From assembly GCF_045063725.1 (NCBI RefSeq), contig NZ_CP173695.1: a stretch of 64,000 nt of DNA. One strand, written 5' to 3'. The notes under the pieces are model-generated. The model saw only the letters and a program-made list of their open reading frames with translations, was not told the DNA's origin and did no database searches. A program made the translations under genes and the position numbers. How positions within the stretch are numbered: the stretch's first letter is position 1; every line of letters begins with the position of its first letter. Source of the DNA: Sellimonas catena. GTDB taxonomy: Bacteria; Bacillota; Clostridia; Lachnospirales; Lachnospiraceae. Shown here piece after piece: positions 1-8,207 of this stretch.

Positions 1-646
1 CCGGTTTTCCGGAGGAGTATGCAGCTTTTACCATTCCAGGGCCGCCTGTAGCGAGGATAATATCAGCATCTCTCATGACTTCATTTGTCAGTTCCAGAGA
101 CGGAACATCGATCCATCCGATAATGCCTTCCGGAGCACCTGCTTTGACAGCTGCGTCAAGCACAACTTTGGCTGCCGCAATCGTACATGCTTTTGCACGT
201 GGATGCGGGCTGATAATGATTGCATTTCTTGTCTTTAACGCAATCAGTGTCTTGAAGATTGCTGTAGATGTCGGGTTTGTCGTAGGAATAACAGCGGCAA
301 TCAGACCGATTGGCTCTGCAATCTTTTTGATTCCGTATGCCGTGTCTTCTTCGATCACACCGCATGTCTTTGTATTTTTATATGCATTGTAAATATATTC
401 AGCCGCATAGTGATTTTTAATAATCTTATCTTCGACAACGCCCATTCCGGTTTCTTCCACTGCCATCTTTGCCAGCGGGATACGAGCCTTGTTAGCTGCC
501 ATTGCTGCTTCAAAAAAGATCTTATCGACCTGTTCCTGTGTAAAAGTAGCAAATACCTTCTGAGCTTCTTTCATTGCTTTGATTTTTTCAATAAGAGCTT
601 CCACATTGTCAATAATTGCTGGTGCTTCTTTTTTCTTTGTCGCCAT
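1..646 (-). CDS. adhE: Bifunctional acetaldehyde-CoA/alcohol dehydrogenase AdhE, N-terminal part (runs off the window)
   Basis: Reading the minus strand from the ATG at 646 gives an uninterrupted frame of about 215 residues to the window edge. It begins MATKKKEAPAIIDNVEALI and contains EPIGLIAAVIPTTNPTST, LIALKTRNAIIISPHPRAK and DIILATGGPGMVKAAYSSGKP, which are typical of the aldehyde dehydrogenase half of AdhE. That enzyme reduces acetyl-CoA to acetaldehyde and then ethanol with NADH. GGAGG sits 8 bases upstream of the start. The alcohol dehydrogenase half lies outside the window, so a stand-alone acetaldehyde dehydrogenase cannot be excluded, although the N-terminus is AdhE-like. Two Rex-type operators upstream suggest control by the NADH/NAD+ ratio (inference). 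Confidence 0.88.
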   Translation of the reverse strand, partial: MATKKKEAPAIIDNVEALIEKIKAMKEAQKVFATFTQEQVDKIFFEAAMAANKARIPLAKMAVEETGMGVVEDKIIKNHYAAEYIYNAYKNTKTCGVIEEDTAYGIKKIAEPIGLIAAVIPTTNPTSTAIFKTLIALKTRNAIIISPHPRAKACTIAAAKVVLDAAVKAGAPEGIIGWIDVPSLELTNEVMRDADIILATGGPGMVKAAYSSGKP

Positions 647-696
647 GCTTATCTTCCTCCTAAACTCTAAAACGTTTTTATCGTTTCACTGTGCTT

Positions 697-725
697 AGTA
701 TAGTTCATCGTTAATTATTTGTCAA
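697..725 (-). promoter_or_regulatory. Sigma-A promoter of adhE
   Basis: On the minus strand TTGACA (725-720) and TATACT (702-697) are separated by exactly 17 bases, about 50 bases upstream of the adhE start codon. This is a near-consensus housekeeping promoter. A Rex-like operator covers the -35 box and most of the spacer. Confidence 0.8.
708..725. promoter_or_regulatory. Rex-like operator 1 (overlaps adhE -35 box)
   Basis: The minus strand reads TTGACAAATAATTAACGA. It agrees with the clostridial Rex consensus TTGTTAA-N4-TTAACAA at 11 of 14 defined positions. It covers the -35 box and spacer of the adhE promoter, where a repressor would block RNA polymerase. adhE is a classic Rex target in Clostridia (known); binding here is inferred. 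Confidence 0.65.
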
Positions 726-732
726 TTCATTT

Positions 733-750
733 TTGATAATTTTTTAACGA
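733..750. promoter_or_regulatory. Rex-like operator 2 (upstream, tandem)
   Basis: TTGATAATTTTTTAACGA agrees with TTGTTAA-N4-TTAACAA at 12 of 14 defined positions. It starts 25 bases from the first site, so the two operators lie about 2.4 helical turns apart, compatible with side-by-side dimer binding. Confidence 0.6.
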
Positions 751-852
751 AGAAAACTCTTTCTACTTTTTGCATAAACGAATGCCTGATTTTATGATTG
801 TCTTCGTCATTTTTCCGATTACTTTATGACTGTAAACTCATTTCTAAAACAT

Positions 853-885
853 AAAAAACGGCTTTCCATAAAAGGAAAACCGTTT
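853..885 (-). terminator. Rho-independent terminator after rplQ
   Basis: A 12-pair stem with one mismatch (856-867 with 874-885) and a loop at 868-873 is followed on the minus strand by a run of six T. It lies just past the rplQ stop and ends the ribosomal protein transcript. Confidence 0.85.
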
Positions 886-897
886 ATGTTCTCAATA

Positions 898-1425
898 TTA
901 AACTAACTCGATGAATACTTCCATCGCAGCGTCACCTTTACGCTGTCCGATCTTTACGATTCTTGTGTAACCACCGTTACGTCCTTCGTATTTCGGAGCG
1001 ATCTCTGTGAATAATTTTTCAACAAGATCTACTTCCTTCGGAGCTTTCTTCTTTCCGTCTACAACTTCTTTAACCGGAACGAGAACTTTCAGCATCTGGC
1101 GGCGTGCATGCAGTCTGGATGGAAGATCTTTTTTGATCTTCTTCTCAACTTCATCGTAAACGGTTACTTTCTTTCCGTCTACAACTTCTTTCACGCGCTT
1201 TCCGTCAGCATCTTTACGTGCAACTTTTGCTGTTACAGTTACTTCTTCGAAGTTATCTTTTTCTTTTACAGCCATTGCAATCAGACCTTCAGCGATTTTG
1301 CGGATTTCTTTCGCTTTCGCTTCTGTTGTTCTGATTCTTCCATGATTTAAAAGAGCTGTAACCTGATTTCTTAACAGAGCCTTTCTTAAATCACTTCTTC
1401 TTCCAAGCTTTCTATACTTTGCCAT
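898..1425 (-). CDS. rplQ: 50S ribosomal protein L17, with a long internal insertion
   Basis: The protein is 175 residues; bacterial L17 is usually about 115-130. The N-terminus (MAKYRKLGRRSDLRKALLRN) and the C-terminal GYTRIVKIGQRKGDAAMEVFIE are canonical. The extra length lies in the middle, roughly residues 65-130, and holds the segment KEVVDGKK twice. The two copies correspond to a 23-base exact repeat at 1049-1071 and 1169-1191, spaced 120 bases so the frame is kept. L17 binds 23S rRNA near the tunnel exit. It is the last gene of the alpha cluster, with GGAGG 9 bases before the ATG and a terminator after the stop. Confidence 0.95.
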   Translation of the reverse strand: MAKYRKLGRRSDLRKALLRNQVTALLNHGRIRTTEAKAKEIRKIAEGLIAMAVKEKDNFEEVTVTAKVARKDADGKRVKEVVDGKKVTVYDEVEKKIKKDLPSRLHARRQMLKVLVPVKEVVDGKKKAPKEVDLVEKLFTEIAPKYEGRNGGYTRIVKIGQRKGDAAMEVFIELV

Positions 1426-1530
1426 TGTTCTTTTCCTCCATTATTTACATCTGATTATGCATCTTCGGGCTTACTAGTCAAATGCCCTGCCGCGCACATC
1501 GGGCTTACCGGCAGGAAATTATCTTATTCT
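1426..1530 (-). other. rpoA-rplQ spacer with hairpin and short direct repeat
   Basis: On the minus strand CCTGCCG and CGGCAGG can pair across 17 bases. The spacer also holds two related segments, GTAAGCCCGATGTGC and GTAAGCCCGAAGATGC. It could be an RNA processing or stability element; no function is shown. Confidence 0.4.
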
Positions 1531-2490
1531 CTATTCCTCTCCCTGGCTGAGTTCGAGGCCGAGTTCTTTCAATTTTGCTAACACTTCTTCTAAAGACTTA
1601 CGTCCCAGATTACGTACTTTCATCATATCCTCAGGAGTTCTGTTTGTCAGCTCTTCCACGGTATTGATTCCAGCTCTCTTCAGGCAGTTGTAAGAACGAA
1701 CAGAAAGTTCCAGCTCATCGATACTCATCTCAAGAACTTTTTCTTTCTCATCATCTTCTTTTTCGATCATCACTTCAGCAGCCTGAGCCACTTCGGAGAG
1801 ATCAATAAAGAGCTTCAGATGTTCGTTTAACACTTTTGCCGCAAGGCTGACTGCCTCATCCGGAAGCAGGGTACCGTTTGTATATACATCCAGCGTCAGC
1901 TTATCGTAGTCTGTAATCTGTCCGACACGAGTATTCTGTACAGTCAGATTTACACGCTCTACAGGAGTGTAGATAGAATCAATCGGGATCACGCCGATCG
2001 GAAGATCTTCCTTCTTGTTCTTATCCGAGCTTACATAACCTCTTCCTTTTGTGATGGTCAGCTCCATGTAAAGCTTGCTGTCTGCTCCACCGTTCAGTGT
2101 AGCAATGACAACATCCGGATTCATGATTTCAATATCAGAATCCACCTGAATATCAGCGCCTGTTACAACGCCTTCTCCTTCAAATTCGATATAAGCTGTT
2201 TTTGGTTCGTCTGTTTCTGAAGTGTTTTTAATCGCCAATGTCTTCAGATTCATGATAATCTCAGTAACGTCTTCCTTCACTCCCGGAATGGAACTGAATT
2301 CATGAAGTACACCATCGATCTTTACCTGGCTAATTGCAGCTCCAGGCAGAGAGGACAGCATAATTCTTCTCAGACTGTTTCCGAGTGTTGTTCCGTAGCC
2401 TCTTTCCAGCGGCTCCACAACAAATCTGCCGTATCTTTTATCTTCTGACATTTCTGTGATTTCGATATTCGGTTTATTAAAATCAAACAC
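1531..2490 (-). CDS. rpoA: DNA-directed RNA polymerase subunit alpha
   Basis: The 319-residue protein has the N-terminal assembly domain (residues about 1-230; GYGTTLGNSLRRIMLSSLPG is the signature) and the C-terminal alpha-CTD with helix-hairpin-helix (RSYNCLKRAGINTVEELTNR, RNLGRKSLEEV). The alpha dimer nucleates polymerase assembly, and its CTD contacts UP elements and activators. The start is a GTG at 2490 preceded by GGAGGG. It lies between rpsD and rplQ in the usual alpha-operon order. Confidence 0.98.
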   Translation of the reverse strand: MFDFNKPNIEITEMSEDKRYGRFVVEPLERGYGTTLGNSLRRIMLSSLPGAAISQVKIDGVLHEFSSIPGVKEDVTEIIMNLKTLAIKNTSETDEPKTAYIEFEGEGVVTGADIQVDSDIEIMNPDVVIATLNGGADSKLYMELTITKGRGYVSSDKNKKEDLPIGVIPIDSIYTPVERVNLTVQNTRVGQITDYDKLTLDVYTNGTLLPDEAVSLAAKVLNEHLKLFIDLSEVAQAAEVMIEKEDDEKEKVLEMSIDELELSVRSYNCLKRAGINTVEELTNRTPEDMMKVRNLGRKSLEEVLAKLKELGLELSQGEE

Positions 2491-2529
2491 TATAAGTTCC
2501 CTCCTGCTATCAGCACGTTTTACGGGTTA

Positions 2530-3123
2530 TTATTTAGAATATAATTCGACGATCAGCATTTCATCAACCGGTACATCGATCTCATCGCGTGTCGGAAGTT
2601 CCTTTACTGTTCCTTTTAAGCTTTCTGCATCTACATCTAACCATGCCGGTACAAGACGTCCTGCTGTTACCTCAAGGATATCTTTATATCTCTGAGAACC
2701 TTTGCATTTCTCTTTGATTTCGATTACATCACCGGCCTTTACAAGGTAGGACGGAATATTCACCTGCTTGCCGTTTACGAGTACGTGCTTGTGATCAACG
2801 ATCTGTCTTGCTTCGCGTCTTGTTCTGGCAAATCCCATACGGAAGATGATGTTGTCAAGACGTGTTTCAAGAAGGATCATCAGGTTTGTACCTGTCATAC
2901 CGTTCATCTGTTTTGCTCTCTTGTAGTAGTTACGGAACGGTTTTTCTAATACGCCGTAGATGAATTTTGCTTTCTGCTTTTCACGTAACTGAAGTGCATA
3001 CTCGCTCATTTTTCTATTAGATCTTTTTAACTGTCTTTTGGACTTTTTATCAATTCCTAAATAAATCGGATCCATTCCGAGGGAACGGCATCTTTTCAGA
3101 ACCGGAACTCTATTTACTGCCAT
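2530..3123 (-). CDS. rpsD: 30S ribosomal protein S4
   Basis: This is a 197-residue S4 with the N-terminal 16S-binding region (MAVNRVPVLKRCRSLGMDP) and an S4 RNA-binding domain at about residues 87-150 (RLDNIIFRMGFARTRREARQ). It is a primary 16S rRNA binder. It lacks the four-cysteine zinc motif of some S4 proteins; only isolated cysteines are seen. Unlike Bacillus, where rpsD stands alone, here it is in the alpha cluster. GGAGG precedes the ATG. Confidence 0.97.
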   Translation of the reverse strand: MAVNRVPVLKRCRSLGMDPIYLGIDKKSKRQLKRSNRKMSEYALQLREKQKAKFIYGVLEKPFRNYYKRAKQMNGMTGTNLMILLETRLDNIIFRMGFARTRREARQIVDHKHVLVNGKQVNIPSYLVKAGDVIEIKEKCKGSQRYKDILEVTAGRLVPAWLDVDAESLKGTVKELPTRDEIDVPVDEMLIVELYSK

Positions 3124-3139
3124 GCTCTTTTCCTCCTAA

Positions 3140-3535
<396 letters not shown>

Positions 3536-3567
3536 TTAAACTAACCTACTTTCTTGAATATTGTGTA

Positions 3568-3936
3568 CTATTTCTTCTTATTTGCTACTGTTCTCTTCGG
3601 ACCTTTTCTTGTTCTGGCATTTGTCTTTGTCTTCTGTCCACGAACCGGAAGTCCTTTTCTATGACGGATTCCTCTGTAGCATCCGATTTCCTGTAATCTC
3701 TTGATGTTCATAGCGATCTCTCTTCTAAGATCACCTTCAACAACCTGAGTTTCATCGATAACAGAGCTGATTCTCTTAACTTCTTCGTCTGTCAGATCTC
3801 TGCATCTTGTGTCAGGATTTACTCCTGCTTCTGTTAAGATACGGTTGGAACTTACTCTTCCGATTCCGTAGATGTAAGTCAGACCGATTTCTACACGTTT
3901 GTCTCTTGGTAAGTCAACACCTGCAATACGAGCCAT
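3568..3936 (-). CDS. rpsM: 30S ribosomal protein S13
   Basis: 122 residues beginning MARIAGVDLPRDKRVEIGL, with the helix-two-turn-helix RNA-binding region and the basic tail GQKTKTNARTRKGPKRTVANKKK. It sits in the 30S head and makes the intersubunit bridge to L5. It is first after an unusually long 274-base gap filled with hairpins, so its translation may be subject to leader control (inference). Confidence 0.97.
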   Translation of the reverse strand: MARIAGVDLPRDKRVEIGLTYIYGIGRVSSNRILTEAGVNPDTRCRDLTDEEVKRISSVIDETQVVEGDLRREIAMNIKRLQEIGCYRGIRHRKGLPVRGQKTKTNARTRKGPKRTVANKKK

Positions 3937-3984
3937 ACTTGTTTTCCTCCATTTTTACATGTTTTGTTTCATATTGTCTTTAAC

Positions 3985-4160
3985 TGGGGCATACCGTATT
4001 TGACGGAATACTGATGTGCCCAGGCATATCCGGTATGTTAAATATGCCCTTTCCGGCAACCTTTGGGTTCATGACTGCCGGTATTAGAAGCAATATACAA
4101 TGGCCCATCCTGCGGTGCCTTGTATATTTAAAATAGCGCTACACACCGCCTGGCGTGTCA
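3985..4160 (-). other. Array of five consecutive stem-loops between rpmJ and rpsM
   Basis: Five separate inverted repeats follow each other almost without spacer. They are 3985-4021 (GGGCA/TGCCC type, with inner GTATT/AATAC), 4022-4048 (GGCATAT/ATATGCC), 4052-4081 (CCGGCA/TGCCGG, with inner AACC/GGTT), 4092-4129 (AATATACAA/TTGTATATT, with inner GGC/GCC) and 4141-4160 (a GC-rich hairpin). A sixth small hairpin overlaps the rpmJ stop near 4200-4221. No ORF with a ribosome binding site is visible. It is either a structured leader for rpsM-rpsK-rpsD or a stacked intergenic repeat. Confidence 0.6.
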
Positions 4161-4210
4161 CACTATCAGCCGCCTAATTCATGTTCCAAATCACTGCTTT
4201 GTCAGCCTGA

Positions 4211-4324
4211 TTAGCCCTGACGCTGTTTGTGCTTCGGATTTTCGCAGATAATTCTGATACTGCCTTTTCTCTTGATAACTTTGCATTTTTCGCAAATCGG
4301 TTTTACTGATGATCTAACCTTCAT
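4211..4324 (-). CDS. rpmJ: 50S ribosomal protein L36 (zinc form)
   Basis: The gene codes for 37 residues starting MKVRSSVKPICEKCKVIKR, with Cys11, Cys14, Cys27 and His32 as the usual zinc ligands. GGAGG lies 7 bases before the ATG. L36 packs against 23S rRNA domain VI. It follows infA and is the first gene behind an internal promoter. Confidence 0.97.
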   Translation of the reverse strand: MKVRSSVKPICEKCKVIKRKGSIRIICENPKHKQRQG

Positions 4325-4363
4325 GTCAAATCCTCCTTTCATACCTTGTAAACCTACTGTTGC

Positions 4364-4396
4364 TGCCGTTTGTGCGGACTTCGCCCACGAACGGCA
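4364..4396 (-). other. Hairpin in the 5' leader of rpmJ
   Basis: TGCCGTT (4364-4370) pairs with AACGGCA (4390-4396), with further inner pairing. Transcripts from the promoter at 4403-4431 would start with this hairpin within a few bases, so it may protect the 5' end or regulate translation. Confidence 0.5.
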
Positions 4397-4402
4397 TCTA
4401 AT

Positions 4403-4431
4403 ATTATAGTTTTTCTCTCTTCAAAAGTCAA
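4403..4431 (-). promoter_or_regulatory. Internal promoter for the rpmJ-rpsM-rpsK-rpsD-rpoA-rplQ segment
   Basis: On the minus strand TTGACT (4431-4426) and TATAAT (4408-4403) are 17 bases apart in the infA-rpmJ gap. A near-consensus promoter here lets the alpha segment be transcribed independently of the upstream spc genes. Confidence 0.8.
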
Positions 4432-4439
4432 TACTTTTT

Positions 4440-4658
4440 TTATTTATCTCTCCAGATAATTCTTCCTTTAGATAAATCATACGGTGAAAGCTCCAGAGTT
4501 ACTTTGTCACCCGGTAAGATTTTGATAAAATTCATGCGGAGCTTTCCACTGATGTGTGCAAGCACCTGGTGTCCGTTTTCCAGTTCTACCTGGAACATTG
4601 CGTTTGGCAGTTTCTCAACAACAGTTCCTTCAATTTCGATTACGTCAGCCTTTGACAT
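4440..4658 (-). CDS. infA: Translation initiation factor IF-1
   Basis: 72 residues, an OB-fold (S1-like) protein starting MSKADVIEIEGTVVEKLPNA and ending YDLSKGRIIWRDK. IF-1 occupies the 30S A site during initiation. It has a strong AAGGAGG. It lies between the KOW-domain gene and rpmJ, as in most Clostridia. Confidence 0.98.
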   Translation of the reverse strand: MSKADVIEIEGTVVEKLPNAMFQVELENGHQVLAHISGKLRMNFIKILPGDKVTLELSPYDLSKGRIIWRDK

Positions 4659-4683
4659 GCTGTTCCTCCTTTTTGAATCCCTT

Positions 4684-4932
4684 TTACATGTGTTCTTTCT
4701 GATATTTTTTTATGAATGAACGGATGGAAATATCCGTCATTTCCTTCTCTTCCAGCTTTTCTTTGATCAGCTGGACATGCATGACTTTTTTTGCTTTCGG
4801 CCTCTCCATAGTCCGGATCTTCCCGTCCGAAAGCAGAAGCATCTGATCTCTTTCTTCTATTATAATATAAAGCTTTCCTTTGTCATGCCCTGCAAGTGAT
4901 CTCACAAGCATTCCCGGTTCATAACTTAACAT
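4684..4932 (-). CDS. KOW-domain RNA-binding protein (L14e/L6e/L27e-like)
   Basis: The 82-residue protein starts MLSYEPGMLVRSLAGHDKGK, where a KOW-type beta motif (residues about 6-32) matches the eukaryotic L14e/L27e-like proteins found between map and infA in Clostridia. The C-terminal half is charged and helical. Its start overlaps the end of map, so translation is probably coupled. An RNA or ribosome role is inferred from the domain and context; the exact function is not known. Confidence 0.85.
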   Translation of the reverse strand: MLSYEPGMLVRSLAGHDKGKLYIIIEERDQMLLLSDGKIRTMERPKAKKVMHVQLIKEKLEEKEMTDISIRSFIKKYQKEHM

Positions 4933-5709
4933 CTAAGTCTCCTCTTTGCCCTCTTCCTCCGACAATGTCAAAATTTTCGGTTCTCCCTCTGTAATCAGAA
5001 TGGTATTTTCATAGTGTGCGGAAGGTTTCCTGTCTTTTGTCACCACAGTCCAGCCATCCCTCATCCATTTGACATCCGCTGTCCCAAGATTAATCATCGG
5101 TTCAACCGCAAGGGTCATTCCTGCCTTCAGCCTCAGTCCTCTGCGCGGCATTGCGAAGTTTGGAATCTGGGGATCTTCATGCAGCTTCGTTCCGATCCCG
5201 TGGCCGCAAAGTTCCCTGACAACTCCATACCCGAAATATCCGGCATATGTTCCGATTGCGCGGGAAATATCATATAAATGATAACCCTCTTTTGCATATT
5301 TCATACCTTCAAAGAAACTTTGCCTCGTCACTTCCACGAGTTTTCTGACTTCTTCTCCCGCATCTCCCAGTATGTGCGTCCTGGCAGCATCGGAATGATA
5401 GCCTTTGTAAATAACCCCTGCATCCAGAGAAACGATATCTCCTTCTCTTATGATTCTGTGCCGGTCCGGAATTCCATGTACGACTTCCTCATTGACAGAT
5501 ACACAGATCGAAGCCGGATATCCATTATAACCGAGGAAGGAGGGAGTGCATCCGTAACTTCGGATGATCTCCTCCCCCAGATGATCAATATCAGCGGTTG
5601 ACATCCCCGGCCGGATTCCCTTTCCAAGCTCCCTGTGAACTTCTCCAAGAATTCTTCCGGCTTCCGTCATCAACTCTATCTCGCGGGCTGATTTGATTTT
5701 CACGGACAT
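4933..5709 (-). CDS. map: Methionine aminopeptidase, type I
   Basis: 258 residues. The metal ligands are visible: Asp in SLDAGVIYKG, Asp in YHSDAARTH, His in GHGIG, Glu in AVEPM and Glu in YENTIL. The enzyme removes the initiator Met from nascent proteins. It starts 3 bases after the adk stop and ends at the start of the KOW gene, forming a tight adk-map-KOW-infA unit. Confidence 0.97.
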   Translation of the reverse strand: MSVKIKSAREIELMTEAGRILGEVHRELGKGIRPGMSTADIDHLGEEIIRSYGCTPSFLGYNGYPASICVSVNEEVVHGIPDRHRIIREGDIVSLDAGVIYKGYHSDAARTHILGDAGEEVRKLVEVTRQSFFEGMKYAKEGYHLYDISRAIGTYAGYFGYGVVRELCGHGIGTKLHEDPQIPNFAMPRRGLRLKAGMTLAVEPMINLGTADVKWMRDGWTVVTKDRKPSAHYENTILITEGEPKILTLSEEEGKEET

Positions 5710-5711
5710 TT

Positions 5712-6356
5712 TTATTCTCCAAGAATTTTTACAATTGCTGCGAATACGTCGTCAATGTCGACTGTTCCGTCTACTTCACGCAGAATACCTGCATTGTTGT
5801 AGTAGTCAATCAGCGGCTGTGTCTGCTCATGGTATACGTTCAGGCGCTTCTGAACTGTTTCCGGTTTGTCGTCATCTCTCAAAATCAGCTCTTTACCGCA
5901 AACATCGCAGATATTCTCCTGTTTCGGCGCAGCATAGACAATATGGTATGTAGCTCCACATCCGACACACGCTCTTCTTCCGCCCATACGGTTTACAATA
6001 TTCTCATCCGGAACATCTACATCAATTGCATAATCCATTTTTTCACCAAGTGCGGCAAGTGCCTTGTCAAGAGCCTCTGCCTGCGGAATTGTACGCGGAA
6101 ATCCGTCGAGTACATATCCGTTTTTGCAGTCATCCTGCTTTACACGGTCAATTACAAGATCTACTGTCAGTTCGTCCGGCACAAGAAGTCCCTGATCCAT
6201 GTATTCTTTTGCTTTTTTTCCAAGTTCTGTTCCCTCTTTAATATTTGCCCGGAAAATGTCTCCCGTGGAAATGTGAGGAATCTGGTATTTTGCTGCGATC
6301 TTCTTTGCCTGGGTTCCTTTACCTGCCCCCGGTGCACCTAACATAATTACTTTCAT
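5712..6356 (-). CDS. adk: Adenylate kinase, zinc-containing LID
   Basis: The 214-residue protein begins MKVIMLGAPGAGKGTQAKKI, with the P-loop at residues 7-15. The LID carries CVGC and CDVC, the four-cysteine zinc site of Gram-positive enzymes, and DGFPRT is the AMP-site signature. It interconverts ATP, AMP and ADP. The ATG at 6356 is preferred over an upstream in-frame start because GGAGG lies 8 bases before it. Confidence 0.97.
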   Translation of the reverse strand: MKVIMLGAPGAGKGTQAKKIAAKYQIPHISTGDIFRANIKEGTELGKKAKEYMDQGLLVPDELTVDLVIDRVKQDDCKNGYVLDGFPRTIPQAEALDKALAALGEKMDYAIDVDVPDENIVNRMGGRRACVGCGATYHIVYAAPKQENICDVCGKELILRDDDKPETVQKRLNVYHEQTQPLIDYYNNAGILREVDGTVDIDDVFAAIVKILGE

Positions 6357-6426
6357 ACTGCGTACCTCCATATTATCTCTTTATAGAACTTTAACTCGCG
6401 AAAAAATTTTCCGCGAGCTAAAATCA

Positions 6427-7744
6427 TCAGGTATTTAAAAATCCTTTGTAATTACGAACAAGCATCATGGATTCGACTTTCTTGATTGTTTCCAGAACGA
6501 CACCTACGATAATAATCATGGATGTTCCTCCGAAAGAAACATTTGCACCGAATACTCCGTTGAAGAAGAACGGAATAATCTGTACAATTACAAGACCGCA
6601 CGCTCCGATGAAAATGATATAATTCAGGATCTTTGTCAAATATTCGACCGTCGGTTTTCCTGGTCTGATACCAAGGATAAAACCTCCGCTTTTTTTCATA
6701 TTGTTTGCAATTTCCATCGGATTGAATGTAATACTCGTATAGAAATATGCAAAAAATACTGTCAGGAGGATATATACGATTAATCCCCATGAATACTGAA
6801 GATTTGATGGATCACACCAGTTGTTTGAATTCAGGCCTCTCAGTATTTCACTTCCGATACCGTCCCCGTCTCCTTTTCCAAGGAAAGAAGCGATAACAAT
6901 AGGGAACTGCATCAGAGAAGATGCGAAGATAACCGGGATTACTCCTGCTGTGTTAACCTTCAGTGGAATATTGGTAGACTGCCCGCCTATTGTTTTTCTT
7001 CCGACAACCTTCTGAGAATACTGTACCGGAATCTTCCGAACCGCATCCTGCAGAATGATAACAAAAACAATCACTACAAGCAGAATCAACAGGATAATAA
7101 CAGCCGCGAGAGCTGCATTAGCAAGACTTTTACCGCTTATAAACTGACTGTATAACGTCACGAAGTCCTGTGGAATTCTGGAGAGAATGTTGATCAGAAG
7201 TACGATGGAAATACCGTTTCCAACACCTTTTTCTGTAATACGTTCACCAATCCACATCAACAAAGTAGAACCGGCTGTCAGTGTCATGATGACAACAGCT
7301 GCATTCACAAAATTAAACTCTACAAGAAGACCCTGACGTCCAAATCCGATTGCCATTGCAGCAGACTCGATTAATGCGAGCGCAACTGTAAGATAACGCG
7401 TAATCGCCGTCATCTTCTTTCTTCCTTCTTCTCCTTCTTTCTGGAGCTCTTCCAACTTCGGAATCGCAATTGTAAGAAGCTGAACGATAATTGAGGAAGT
7501 GATGTACGGCGTAATGCTCAACGCAAAAACGGACATCTGGGTAAAGGAACCTCCGGTAAATGCATCAAAAAAGTTAAATGCATCTCCGGTCTGGCTCGCA
7601 AAAAAGTTCTGGATGTATGTCGGATCCACCCCCGGTGTCGGGAGTTCGGAATCCGAGTCTTACAACAATCAGCATCAAAAATGTGAAGAACAGTCTCTGT
7701 CTGATCTCTTCAACCTGAAATGCCCTACGGACTGTCTGAAGCAA
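6427..7744 (-). CDS. secY: Protein translocase subunit SecY, with an apparent +1 frameshift near the 5' end
   Basis: SecY is the pore of the Sec translocon and has ten membrane helices. From 6427 to about 7649 the frame codes for a normal SecY from PTPGVDPTYIQNFFAS onward. The first 31 codons (L-L-Q-T-V-R-R-A-F-Q-V-E-E-I-R-Q-R-L...VVRLG), starting at the TTG at 7744 directly after the rplO stop and behind a GAGGTGA ribosome binding site, are in another frame. Dropping one base at 7650-7651 (GGATTCC to GGATCC) restores VRLGSELPTPGVDP and a 438-residue protein. The total length, 1318, is one more than a multiple of 3. SecY is essential, so a sequencing or assembly error is the likeliest cause. 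Confidence 0.92.
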
Positions 7745-8185
7745 TTAGATCACCTCTGCTTTTCCACCAAGAGCCTCAATTTTAGCTTTTGCGCCTTCGC
7801 TGAAAGCATTAGCCTGAACTGTAAGCTTTTTGGTTAACTCTCCATTTCCAAGAATCTTAACGCCGTCTTTCGGGTTCTTAATGATTCCTTTTTCGATTAA
7901 AGCTGCTACTGAAACAACTGCATCATTTTCAAATGCTTCTAATGCGCTTACATTGATACCAACGATTTCCTTTGTGTTTCTGTTTGTGAAACCTCTCTTC
8001 GGAATACGTCTGTATAATGGCATCTGTCCACCTTCAAATCCCGGTCTTGTTGCTCCGGAACGTGCTTTCTGACCTTTGTGTCCTTTTCCGGCTGTCTTAC
8101 CATTTCCAGATCCGTGTCCACGGCCTCTTCTGAAATTATCGCTGTGTTTTGAACCATCAGCTGGTCTTAAATTTGATAAGTCCAT
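7745..8185 (-). CDS. rplO: 50S ribosomal protein L15
   Basis: 146 residues with the glycine/basic N-terminal extension (SDNFRRGRGHGSGNGKTAGKGHKGQKARSG region, residues about 14-45) and a globular C-terminal half. It is a late-assembling 23S binder. It immediately precedes secY; the stop TAA abuts the TTG start of secY, indicating translational coupling. Confidence 0.97.
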   Translation of the reverse strand: MDLSNLRPADGSKHSDNFRRGRGHGSGNGKTAGKGHKGQKARSGATRPGFEGGQMPLYRRIPKRGFTNRNTKEIVGINVSALEAFENDAVVSVAALIEKGIIKNPKDGVKILGNGELTKKLTVQANAFSEGAKAKIEALGGKAEVI

Positions 8186-8207
8186 TATGACACCTCCTTA
8201 TCTGATA

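Noticed and set aside
156..552. Open frames in other phases over adhE and many overlapping frames opposite ribosomal genes
   Set aside because: They lie opposite or out of phase with clearly conserved genes and have no ribosome binding sites.
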